From the NCBI GenBank assembly GCA_003427395.1, contig BFEA01000134.1, positions 828,011 to 860,769 on the forward strand: a stretch of 32,759 nt of DNA, read 5' to 3'. Below the pieces are notes generated by a model. The model did no database searches. It was given only the letters and a program-made list of their open reading frames with translations, and was not told the origin of the DNA. Shown here piece by piece: positions 9,362 to 18,900 of the stretch. The position numbers and the translations under genes are program-made. Position 1 is the first letter of the stretch, and each line of letters begins with the position of its first letter. This DNA is from Chara braunii. Lineage: Eukaryota; Streptophyta; Charophyceae; Charales; Characeae.

Positions 9362-9446
9362 ACCAGGCTGCCGGTTTTGAGCCCGCAATCTCAGACCATA
9401 ATGTGCACTTCCAGCCGGTGTTCCTAACCATTGGGCCATCCGCCAC
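9362..9446 (-). mobile_element. tRNA-derived SINE head
   Basis: On the minus strand GATGGCCCAATGGTTAGGAA (A box) is followed by CACCGGCTGGAAGTGCAC and GCGGGCTCAAAACCGGCAGC (B box). It aligns along its whole length with the plus-strand copy at 7727-7802, sharing the CACCGGYTGGAARTGCRC spacer. The body may extend on the minus strand to about 9165; no A tail in this orientation is visible. Confidence 0.7.
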
Positions 9447-9655
9447 TCGTGCAAGCGACAATCTCTCCTCACTGAGGTTTCTTAACCACGAGGACTTGGC
9501 CCAGCTATACAGTCCGAGAGTCCCAGTTAACTTTTATATCCAAGACAATCTCAAACAGGTGGGTGGTGTGGGCCAATGCCTGAAAACCCTCGTAGTTATC
9601 TTGCTCGTGCCATGCCACATCCCAACAACGCGACAGGAACATTTGCAATTGCTTA

Positions 9656-10228
9656 GGGCATACACCCCCTAGGCCCTCAAAATCGCAAAATCGCAAAATG
9701 AGCGGCCAGATTGAGTCCTTGCAAAACGAACGACTCAGGGCACGCTCACACTGCGGTAGCAAATCCGTATAAATTGCGAAAATGGGTTGGGCCGAATTGG
9801 GGTATTTGGGACGTTTCGGGTCACATTGCGTTCACACCGCGTTCCCATTTCGCTAAAGACACGGTCGCTACCGTGCCATCAGGGTGCTGCTGTTTGGGGT
9901 TTCCAGTCACACAGAAGTACCCCAAATATAGAACGTACATGTTCCCTTTTCAACTTTGCATTCATTTACGAAAATTAAATAAAAAAAGAATACGGATTTT
10001 GCGGTAACCTCTGGAGGTTACCGCAAATTCCTCAAACCCGCGGCCAGGCAGGCCGCTGACAAATGGGTTTGCGAATGGGGTGTTTGGCGTCGGAACCATT
10101 GTGTGTGACCAGCCGTGTGCACATTTTTTTGGGAGTTTTACGGTTTTGGTACCCAGTGTGAGCGTGCCCTCAATCTGGCCGGTCATTTTACGATTTTGTG
10201 ATTTTGAGGGCCTAGTGTGAGTGTACTC
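9656..10228. mobile_element. Outer MITE (~140 bp), interrupted
   Basis: TTA at 9653-9655 and 10229-10231 flank inverted ends containing TAGGCCCTCAAAATCRC and GGCCAGATTGAG. The two halves (9656-9734 and 10170-10228) are separated by a second element. When that insert and one TCA are removed, the arms GGCCAGATTGAGTC and GACTCAATCTGGCC are perfectly complementary around a 14-nt loop, which shows the two halves were one foldback element. A TTA target duplication is the PIF/Harbinger (Tourist) signature. It is non-autonomous and has no coding capacity. Confidence 0.85.
9738..10169. mobile_element. Inner TIR element (432 bp) with TCA duplication
   Basis: Both ends begin GGGCACGCTCACACTG; similarity of the ends extends about 30 bp (GGTANCAAANCCGTA). 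TCA is present on both sides (9735-9737, 10170-10172). The interior has no transposase, but holds a 14-bp perfect hairpin at 9999-10028 (TTTGCGGTAACCTC, loop TG) and A-rich sequence. A 3-bp TNA duplication and GGGC termini fit a PIF/Harbinger-like MITE; the superfamily is inferred from these alone. Confidence 0.85.
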
Positions 10229-10231
10229 TTA

Positions 10232-10690
10232 GACTTTACTTCTTCTTTTTTTCCTGTTCTGAACAATAGTTGACCCCGGTCTCCTACAGCAGGCACAGAT
10301 TAGGAAGGAAAAAAAAACAGAGAGAGCCCATGTCCGTTGTAGAGGCCGACGGTTTCACGACTCCATTCTTTTCTTTTTTTTTTCCCTCCATTTTTATTCG
10401 TGATGAGAGTGCTTTTGCTTTTTTATTGTTCAAATTCCACAGCCTTTTTTATTTTATTTTAACCACCACTACCTTTTGCAGGCAAACTCAAAATTTAAAG
10501 CAGATATATTGTATGGACAGGTTTGCGATTGATGTTAATATGATGTGATGTGTCGTGCTCTTTAGTTAGTGTTGTGCTCTTTAGTTAGTGTCGTGTTCTT
10601 TAGTTTGTGTTGACTAGGAGTACTTTCTATGTAGGTTTGCTCCTTTGGTTCTGTTGTGTTAGGGTTGAGGTTGTTGGCGAGATGTTGTTG
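10232..10690. other. Nothing coding; A/T-rich with short repeats
   Basis: At 10278 the word GGTCTCCTACAGCAG repeats a minus-strand word near 9200. GTGCTCTTTAGTTAGTGT is tandemly repeated about three times at 10553-10610. No gene seen. Confidence 0.5.
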
Positions 10691-10693
10691 TGA

Positions 10694-10694
10694 A

Positions 10695-10725
<31 letters not shown>

Positions 10726-10960
10726 TTTTTTGTTTTTTTTTTGTTTTTTTTTTGTTTTTTTTTTAAACAGACCCACCAGTGCTAACCATGCTTTTTAGCG
10801 CAGACATTGCGAGCACCTGGGGAGAGGCTCCATCTATTGGTGGGGAGCATCACCTGCTGGAAAACGGGTCCAGCGTCCCATACAGAAAATTGATACAGTA
10901 CGATGTCTAGAGGGTGCCTGCCAGCATTGATTGCTCTGGGAATCAGAGGATTGACTGAGC
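10694..10960 (-). mobile_element. Family A SINE-like copy (long subtype) with A9C tail
   Basis: Minus-strand order: CCTGCTCAGTCAATCC and CAATCAATGCTGGCAGG (about 10914-10960), a spacer, the core (10828-10879), GAGCCTCTCC, about 50 bp with GTTAGCACTGGTGGGTC, then a tail of repeated (A)8-9C units (10694-10764). The block, core and post-core order match the 28.0-28.27 kb copy, which defines a longer subtype of roughly 250 bp. Confidence 0.75.
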
Positions 10961-11254
10961 AGGTGTGAGCATGACCCGAAACCTGGAAACAAGAGCTGAT
11001 GGTCCTCGTCTCCTCCCCCAACCTCGTGCCTGGTCAGGGTTCCGGGAGGCGCCACTGGGGGGCACCAGTGGTTATCCCTACCATCCACCCTGCCATCCCC
11101 AAGAACACCTGCCTTTCGACACTGACCTCCATCAGTCCTACCCTAATGTCACACTCTCACACTGGCAGCGAATTTTAGAGCAACCTGGACTAAGAAAACA
11201 GACTAAGGCTGAAATGGCAAAATCAGACTAAAGTTGACTACAACACAAAACAAG
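10961..11254. other. Nothing recognised
   Basis: Moderately CT-rich sequence upstream (minus sense) of the family A copy, possibly part of its body. Not supported by a second copy. Confidence 0.3.
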
Positions 11255-12180
11255 CTAAAAAGCTTCAGATGATGGGAGGGCGCAGCGCTGCCGGAAGCGC
11301 TGCGCCCCGCCCGAACCGAGACGCCGCTGTAGACACGGCGCGTTCACACTGTGCGAGGGGCTTGTCATGGCGATGGCGCGCAGAGAGCTAACTCGATGGG
11401 CCCCTGTTGTGCGATGCGCTGGGCGGGCAAGTGCTGCTGGGACGGGCGCTTGCTGTGTGATGTGTGCATCTTGTTTGTGCTTGATGGCATGCGCAGTCGA
11501 GGACGTTGCGCTCGGCTTTGAGCAGGCGCGTTCGCATGTCACCATGCGGTTTTCTGCATGGCGTTTTGAGCGGGGAGGGAATACGTGAGGCGCGGTCACA
11601 TGTTGCCATGTGGTCTCTGCACGGTGTTTTGAGCGGGGAGGGAACATGACGATCGTGTGGTTTTGGGCGGAAACTAGACGGCAGGAGCGATCAAGGTGAG
11701 GGTGCGAGGCGGGTGACGCAATAACTCCTTCGACAAATCAGGAAGCAGGGTGCAGCGCTGTGACAGTTAGCCGAGGATCTCGGGAGTGTTGCGCTTCACA
11801 CTTTGCCTTCTAAGTGTGCTCACACGTCGCGTTGGTTTGGTCGCGAGGATTGGTGCGGATGCCTGGATTTTCCACTTCTATTCTCAGTTGGGGGGGGGGA
11901 AGAGTAGTATGGGTACGGTGAGTGTTTTGGTCGATGACATCCCTTCTTCCTTCTTTGGACTAATCTGCGAGGGGCTGCTCGCGGGTTCAGTGGTTTTGGC
12001 TCGCAACGTGGTGTTGCCACGGTCCGTATATCTTCGTTGTTCTGGTTTTAGAGATGGTCGAGTGTGTCGACCACATGGTGTCCAGTCTGCTTGGAAAAGC
12101 TGACGAAGGAGGAGATGAGGTTTGAAGGAGGGAGGGGGGGGTCTATGAATTGGGGGGATTTTGCTCGATCCCTTTCCCCC
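11255..12180. repeat. GC-rich stretch with hairpin and 66-bp duplication
   Basis: A perfect 11-bp stem GGCGCAGCGCT at 11279-11289 pairs with 11296-11306. A tandem duplication of about 66 bp (11525-11590 and 11591-11650) shares CATGYGGT, TGCAYGG and TTTTGAGCGGGGAGGGAA. Frames spanning 11367-12103 exist but are short, overlap on both strands and follow composition, so no gene is called. Confidence 0.55.
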
Positions 12181-12900
12181 ATGATCGCTGTTCTCCTAGG
12201 CGTGGTCTGACAAAATCTTAGTCTGCCGATTGTTTTGAATTAGTCTCTGATTTCGATCTAATTTTCTTTTCTTGATCCCTATATGCCTATGCTCTCGATA
12301 GTTATCTCCTGCTACTTGACTAAATTCTTTGCCCTAATTTTTTTCTCTCCTTGGTTCTTGATCTAATCTTCAAGTTGTAATTTCAATTGTGAACCCTGAT
12401 TCTGTTTTCTTAGACTCTTAATCGATAAATCTCCAATCGGTAGGAGCTTTTGGCTTCGATAATCTGTATTAGTTTTGTCTACACTCTTGTTAAATTCCCA
12501 AATCATTTTAGCTCTCAAATATCTCCCTAAAAAGCTTCTATTAAAATTTTTGTCAAATATTATTGCTCAATGTTTCTCAAACTGTGATTTGGGATTCTGA
12601 TTCGAAAATCCTTTACGGATATCCAAATTTACAATTCGCATAATCCTTGGTGAATTTTGCCACTCAATTGTTTCCTTCTCAGTGAACGAATGGACTTGAT
12701 TCTCTTCTTGAATTCTGATACAAACTCGCTTCACCTAAATCATCCTTGGAATTTATATCCCAACCCATTGACTGTAGGGACTTGATTTTTTGCTTGATTT
12801 ATGATATAAACTCGTTTGGAATTTACATCCCAAGATCTTGCTGCTGATAATTTTCATTTAGTTTTGCCTAATTTTGCTCGTTTTCTCTTAAGGAGGGGAC
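12181..12900. other. AT-rich intergenic or intron-like DNA with duplication
   Basis: Sharp change to T-rich sequence without open frames. Two related segments (about 12693-12775 and 12781-12840) share CTTGATT, GATAYAAACTCG and TGGAATTTAYATCCCAA, an ~85-bp degenerate tandem duplication. The composition resembles plant introns or spacers, but no flanking exon can be shown. Confidence 0.45.
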
Positions 12901-14640
12901 TGTATTGAGGGGGTAGGAGGATATGAGGGAGGGAAAGGACGCGCTCTGTGGGAAGGGGCTACCTGCAGAGTGGAATTAGGGCATAGCAGCAGGGAGATGG
13001 TGGCTCCACTGCAGTAAGTCTTGCCCGAATAAGGTTGGGTGGGTGTTGGTGGTGGGCAGTATCAGTTCCCTTCTTAGGGTGTTCCCCTATTTGAGCTGCT
13101 TTTCGCATGGGGGGTTGAGAAGGCTGTGGGGTAAGAGGGGGGTAGGGGGGTGACCGAGGGGGGACTGTTGGTTTTTGTTAGTAGGTCAGAAGGAAGGGGC
13201 TGGGACGACGCAGGCTGGTGCTGGAGTGGTTTTGCTCTGTGACCCAGAGAGGAGCATGAGGCCTGGGGAGTTCTGTCGAGGGAGGAAGACAGAACCAGCA
13301 CTTTCGACGTGGTCGTAGCTGGGGTGTATCCCTGTCACCTTATTGGGGCGTGCGGCTAGGTTGGTCAGTACTGGGGCTCGGTGGGGTCCTGTAACTCTAG
13401 CATGGGAGGGTATGAGACCAGCTGTGTGTCGCTTGAGGACTGAACACGAGACCTGTAGTTTTCTCCAACAGTTGCGGGGAGAGTGGGTGGTTGGCTGTCT
13501 GTGCAGTCGGTACTTAGCCCTTACATGTAAACCTGGGTAGTATTTAGCGCTTACATGTAACTGGGGTGTAGGAGTTCAGAGAGGGTCACAACGGGACTGA
13601 CATCCGGATAGCTAATTTGTTCTGTGCCCCTGTTTTGCCGATGCCAGAACGACGCTGGCCGGAGCTGGGGCGTCGCCCTGTGACCTGCAATTCGCAGGAG
13701 CATGAGGCCTTGTAGAGAGATCTGGGGTTTGCCGAGGGTGGAAGGCAAGCCAGTGGCAAACCGGGGGGGGCTGCGTAGTNNNNNNNNNNNNNNNNNNNNN
13801 NNNNNNNNNNNNNNNNNNNNNNNNNNNNNNNNNNNNNNNNNNNNNNNNNNNNNNNNNNNNNNNNNNNNNNNNNNNNNNNNNNNNNNNNNNNNNNNNNNNN
13901 NNNNNNNGGGAAAGGAGGGCTAGGAATTACCTTAGGAGTCTAGTTCCAAAAATTTTCTTAGGATTTCTCAAAATTTTCAAAAATATTGCAATCTGTTCCT
14001 AAAACGAGGGGGAAGTCTGTTTTGCCCTGGAAATGTCTCCTGGATTCTGGGGATTCCTGGCAACCTTGTTTAGGTGGTACTGAGGCTGTTATACTCGGTG
14101 ACCTGCGGCTGTCCGATGCCAGAACGACGCTGGCCGGTGCTGGGGAGTTGCCCTGTAACTTGCTGATGCAGGAGCATGAGGCCTGGTAGAGAGATCTGGG
14201 GGTGCTTTGGGGGGGCACTCCACGGGACAACCAAGGGTTGCTGCTGGGATGACGCTGGCCGGAGCTGGGGTGAGTTGTGTTGCCCTGTAACCCAGCAGGA
14301 TGAGGGAGTGTGAGGCCTGGAAGAGCTCGGCAGGGAGTAAGACAGTGTTGGAGAACCTTGGAAGGTTGTGTTAGGGATCTCGGGGGTTCAGGGACATTTG
14401 TAGGACTTCGACAGGCTATTCCCATATCTTTCGAATAACAGTAAGCTTTCTCAGATGGCTTTTCAGCCAAGCAGGGTAACAGGTAGGAGAGGGATCGAGG
14501 ATAGTGAGAGAAAGACACCACGCATCCTACTAGTGAAGGGGCCAGCTGGTAGGATAGAAATGGGGCATAGCAGCACTAGAGATGGTGGCTTTGCTGCAGT
14601 AAGTCTTGCCGGAGTGAGGTAAGAGGACTGATAGTGGATC
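12901..14640. repeat. Degenerate ~90-bp repeats bracketed by direct repeats
   Basis: A unit with GACGCTGGCCGGAGCTGGGG, CCCTGTRACC and GGAGCATGAGGCCTGG recurs at about 13197-13290, 13642-13730, 14116-14205 and 14242-14330. Outside, AGGGCATAGCAGCA plus GATGGTGGCT and CTGCAGTAAGTCTTGCC occur both at about 12975-13035 and 14555-14620 in direct orientation. This looks like an old, expanded repeat, partly hidden by the N gap. Its minus-strand frame (13958-14521, 187 codons) overlaps the repeats and resembles no family. Confidence 0.65.
13780..13907. other. Assembly gap (N run)
   Basis: 128 consecutive N inside the degenerate repeat region; the real gap length is unknown. Single Ns also occur at 8688 and 23415, both inside A-rich tracts. 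Confidence 1.
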
Positions 14641-14784
14641 CTCGAGGGGTTTCTGAACTTTGTCTGACTCTGAAGTTTCCCCCAAAAAGGTCTGGAATAG
14701 TTTTATAATTCTTAGTAGGCTCCTAGTCTTAATTTCATGGAATTTTCTGAATTTTCTGATGATCTTTCTGAGTGTGTTCGTTAT

Positions 14785-14912
14785 GGGACGCTGGGCCCGG
14801 TTCCCAGTTTGTGCCAAATTGTGAGGATATGGTTGTATCTATGGGACACTGGACCCGGTTTCCAGCAGGTGCTGCTCCCCACCAATAGATGGAGCTTGTG
14901 TTTTCAAAAAAA
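14785..14912 (+). mobile_element. Two adjacent family A copies
   Basis: A partial copy at 14785-14812 carries only the first hairpin (GCTGGG with CCCAGT). A full core at 14843-14895 is followed by TTGTGTTTTC and 12 A. The text between them is short, so one may have landed beside the other. Confidence 0.7.
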
Positions 14913-15180
14913 AAAAAGCTAAAAAGCTTCAAAAACAGAAAAACCAGACAACAAGGGCAGTCTGAAAAGGTTAGACAGAGTAAAGGACTGAAATAGAGCA
15001 GGTGATGGTGGAAAGGAGGTGGTTGGGAATCGGGGGGGGGGGACTCTTATCCCTGGTACTGGCACCAAATTCGTGCTGCTACATGCTAGGGGGGTTTACA
15101 TTGGCTTTCTTCTGTGGTCGTTAGAATTCCGTTTATTTGGAATTGGTAGTTCTTATATCGTTTTTGTTGGGGTTGTTGCT

Positions 15181-15316
15181 AGGTCGGTCATGGGACGCTG
15201 GGCCCGGTTCCCAGCAGGTGATGCTCCCCACCAATAGACGGAGCGGCCCGCCAGGCAAAGTCTCAATCCCGGTGGTTCTCTTACCACCACCAGGATAGAG
15301 GGTTTGTACAAGGGCC

Positions 15317-15361
<45 letters not shown>

Positions 15362-15366
15362 TCGGT
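15181..15366 (+). mobile_element. Family A SINE with target-site duplication
   Basis: AGGTCGGT at 15181-15188 is repeated at 15359-15366, directly after a poly(A) of about 38 nt (15321-15358). Between them lies an element of about 130 bp that begins CATGGGACGCTGGGCCCGG, so the core (15192-15244) is the 5' end here. The body GAGCGGCCCGCCAGGCAAAG continues to GGGCCTGTTA and the tail. Terminal poly(A) plus a short direct duplication is the hallmark of L1-mediated retroposition. No A/B box was recognised. Confidence 0.8.
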
Positions 15367-15565
15367 TGTAGTTGGGAGTAGAGATTGCTATCGTGGCAGG
15401 GCTGGTGCCGCCTTTGGGTAAAGAGTGTGGAGACTGTGTATGGAGGGACGGGGCTTCGGGCTCCTGGTGGGGCAGGACAACCCTACCCTTGTCCCTGTTA
15501 TCGGCTATCTTGATTATGTAATTGGCTTGGGCACTGGGCCCCGTTAATAAAAGTGCAATTTCGGG

Positions 15566-15596
<31 letters not shown>

Positions 15597-15631
15597 GATA
15601 TAGCCCACACCGCATTCTTTTTTTTTTTTTT
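15367..15631. other. Unassigned with poly(A) and poly(T) tracts
   Basis: G-rich sequence to about 15530, a poly(A) at 15567-15592, a short spacer and poly(T) at 15617-15631, which is probably the tail of the minus-strand family A copy next to it. Confidence 0.5.
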
Positions 15632-15685
15632 ATCTCCAACTGAAAATTCAATTTCAAAACAGCTGGAAACCGGGTCCAGCGTCCC
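15617..15685 (-). mobile_element. Family A fragment with poly(A), minus strand
   Basis: On the minus strand the first half of the core (hairpin GCTGGA/TCCAGC, 15685-15660) is followed by TGTTTTGAAATTG and an A tail at 15631-15617. It lies downstream of the LINE on the same strand, so it could be either a separate insertion or the LINE's own 3' end. Confidence 0.6.
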
Positions 15686-15931
15686 TTACATGTATGCCAT
15701 GGTGTGTCGGGCTGGGCGAGGCACTCCTGGCCAGGGCCATCCCTACCACAGCGAAAGAAAGCTATCTTGGACAATTGTTTAAAAGATGAAAAAGGGAGCT
15801 TGTGGACTAAAGAAACAAAATTAAGAAGACTCACTAATGCTATTCTCAGAAATGTAGCTATACTTCTACTATCCTAATGATCAATACACTCACCAATATA
15901 GCCATTCAATATGGCCAGAAACTCAGATTAC
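15686..15931 (-). other. Probable LINE 3' untranslated region or flank
   Basis: No coding frame. It lies between the last LINE-like frame and the family A fragment. I could not place the exact LINE 3' end or a target duplication. Confidence 0.4.
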
Positions 15932-18900
15932 TTATGGTACAAAAAAAGTAGAGAATCTTAGCATCGGCTGGCAACCCGGCTGAACCTCCACTCTAACTAA
16001 GCCCGAAAAGGCATCCCATCTGTTACAGAACAACTTAGTAGCCCTTGCTGAGAAGCTCTTTTTCTGTACCCGGTACTCCCAATCTGCAGATACTGCCTGT
16101 TTGATGGCATATTTTATTTCCGCCCTGATCATCGGCGGTGTCAGGCGTCCACCTCTCCGCGTCGCAGTGTTTCTGAGGTTTCAAAGGGTCCACAAAATGG
16201 CACCTCGGATTGTCTCTTCTGCCTGGGCAAACCGCACGTGCGTTGTGGGTCGCCTTGCCGCAACCCCCAGGAGGATGAAATCATCCCCCCAGCGAGTGTC
16301 TGCGCCAGGAATCGGGACATCCGATTGTCTCCACCATTCCCAAAACTGGATAACTCACATTGCAACAGAAAGTGCTGTATGTCTTCCATTCGGGTCCCTG
16401 AGCATATCTGACACTCCGGGACTCCCTTCACAGTTCTCTTAGCACACCACGTATTAACGGGAAGCGCCAAATGCATCAGAAGCCAAAGCAAACTCGCGTG
16501 CTTGCGTACCACTAAATCCATGAGGAGTTTCCAAGAGGATGGGAGGGCTGCAGACAGTCTCATTAAAGTGTCCTCAATCCATCCTGTGGCCATCCATCTC
16601 CTGGCCACAGTCCAGTTAACGTCAAGTCGTGGTGTCATTAACTGGTATCCCATTTTTGTAGAGTATTCTGATAAGCCCACCAACTCGTTTCGCAGCGGGT
16701 GTTTCCACGCCCAATCTCTAGGATCAATTGGCAAATCGGAAGCAGGAAGTTGTATAAAGTACGGCCTGTAGCGCTGTTTGTTCTCCAACACGCAGACCGG
16801 TGCCAACTGGTGAACAGGTGGGAGAGGGAGTTGTTCTTCACAAGGCTGCAAGGGCTCTCCCAAGGATTGTGAGTCGCCTTGTGTTCTCCAACAGGTAACA
16901 GGGATCTCCGGCTGCTCCGAATAGTCTTCTATCCTCCAAACACAGTCTGGTGCTTCCTGCTGTACTCGCTTATACCACATCCCTTTAACTGGCTTGAGTC
17001 CCGCCCTCAATATCTATGTCCATTGGTGTGGAACAGCGTTCCTCAATTGTTGCAGATGGTCCACCTGGTGCCACAGCCCTTGTAATCTTGGGGCAAGTTT
17101 CTCAACTGGTTTCCAGTCATGAATAGCACAGTCCCAAATATCTGCAATGGTGCCAACCCCTCTAGACAACCAGGCATTTCCGAACTCTCCCGGTCCAAAA
17201 CACTGAAAGGGGGAGCCTTCGGAATTCAGTAAAAGCGGGTTATCAAAAAGTGGCTGGGTAAGTAGTCTTTCATACACCAGTGGGGGGGCCTGCAATGTGG
17301 GGCAGACTTTCCTCCAGGCCTTCGCTATGCCAGCCCATATCCCCACAGACAATCTTCTCTGCTGGTAATCCGGAAGGAACAGTGTTAACCATATACATCG
17401 AAGATCAGTCCATTCTTGCTGAGAGAATAGTGGGAACTCTGCCAGTTGCCTCCATGCAGTATGTGGGCTCTTAAGGATGGCCCACGGCACCCATCTGGCC
17501 AACAGGGCATCGATTTGTTGCTCGGGGTCCAAGATGGCTAGCCCCCCATTCCGTTTTGGTTGGGTTATGATTTGCCAGGCAACCTTGGGCAAAAAGTGAT
17601 CTTCATTGATTTGTTCTTTCCACAGGTAATGAGTCAACATTTGGCGTATTGTCTGCAAGGCTGGTCGATTCCACAGGTAATGAGTCAACATTTGGCGTAT
17701 TGTCTGCAACATTTGGTGTATTTAACCCAGGGTTGCATTGCAGAGCGTAAGCCAGCCAGGGAAGTGGATGGGTCTTGGATCAGTCGTGGATCAAATGACA
17801 AACGGTGGCCCAGCAGTCTTTCGTGCTGGGCCGGAGTCACTATTCTGACCCCCCAATTAAGTGGGGGCTGTTCGCTCGGGGGTATCAGCACAGATGATTT
17901 AGACCAGTTGACTTGGGTTTGCAACAAGTGGCAAAACAAGTCTATAGTATTCCTCAAAGCGAAAAAAGCCTGATCTGTCAAAGGGGAAAATGCAACCGAG
18001 TCGTCAGCAAATGCTTCAGACTTAAGCCTTTCACCAGAAGGTAAGACAAAGCCCGGAATCTCTGGGTTTGATCTTATCAAAATATGCATAATTTCAACGT
18101 ACAAAAGGTACAAATATGGTGCTACCGGACACCCCTGTCTAACCGACCTACTTAACCTAATCGGGGCAGACAGGATCCCGTTCACACAAATTCGGGAGGT
18201 AGCTTTTTGCAAGAGGCTGTTTACAGCGTGTTTAAACTTCGGGCCAAATCCAAAGGCAGTCAATGCTGCCTGCAAAAATTCCTAACCGACTCGATCATAA
18301 GCTTTGGCCAAGTCTAATAATATAATCGCAAGACTCTCCTCTCCTGCTGCAACCAATTCGACCAGTTGCTCAGCCACCATTACATTGTGTAATATCTGTC
18401 TTCCCTGCAGAAAACCTGACTGAGTGCGATGAATAAGAAGCGGAAGAACTTTCTGCAATCTAGCTGTCAGAATGTTGGAAAAGATTTTGTACAAGGCTGG
18501 CATCAACGATATTGGCCTGTAGTTTGCAATGTCAGTGCGATCTCCCTTCTTGAAGACGAATGTAATGACTCCTTGCAGCGCAGCTTCAGGCAGCGAAGCT
18601 CCGTTCCAAACAGCCTGACATATGAGGAGCAGCTCTGGTAGCAAATGCAGTGAGAAATTTCGAAAAAACTCCGCTGGAAGGCTGTCCAGTCCTGGTGCTT
18701 TATGACGAGCCAACGAGGATACTGCATGCGTCAACTCTTGCATCGTGATGTCACTTTCTAGCTGTGGTAATTGGCATTCTAACAGTGTTTTATCCACTTT
18801 CGACCAGACATCTTCGTGAAATTGCTGAAGCAGCTGGTGTTTTGTGTACTGAGACTGGGAAGTCAGCAGGTTTTCATAAAAAGGAGAGATATTGGTGACA

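Noticed and set aside
11367-12103. Frames in the GC-rich region at 11.4-12.1 kb
   Set aside because: Short, overlapping on both strands, crossing a 66-bp tandem duplication, with no motif.
13958-14521. Minus-strand frame of 187 codons
   Set aside because: It coincides with the degenerate 90-bp repeats; the translation changes character with each repeat and matches no family known to me.
12975-14620. LTR retrotransposon with direct repeats as LTRs
   Set aside because: The outer matches are only about 60-70 bp and diverged, with no primer-binding site, TG...CA ends or pol domain between them.
14757-14790. CTGATGA at 14757 (+) and at 26536-26545 (minus) as hammerhead cores
   Set aside because: No stem II and no GAAA at the right distance follow in either place.
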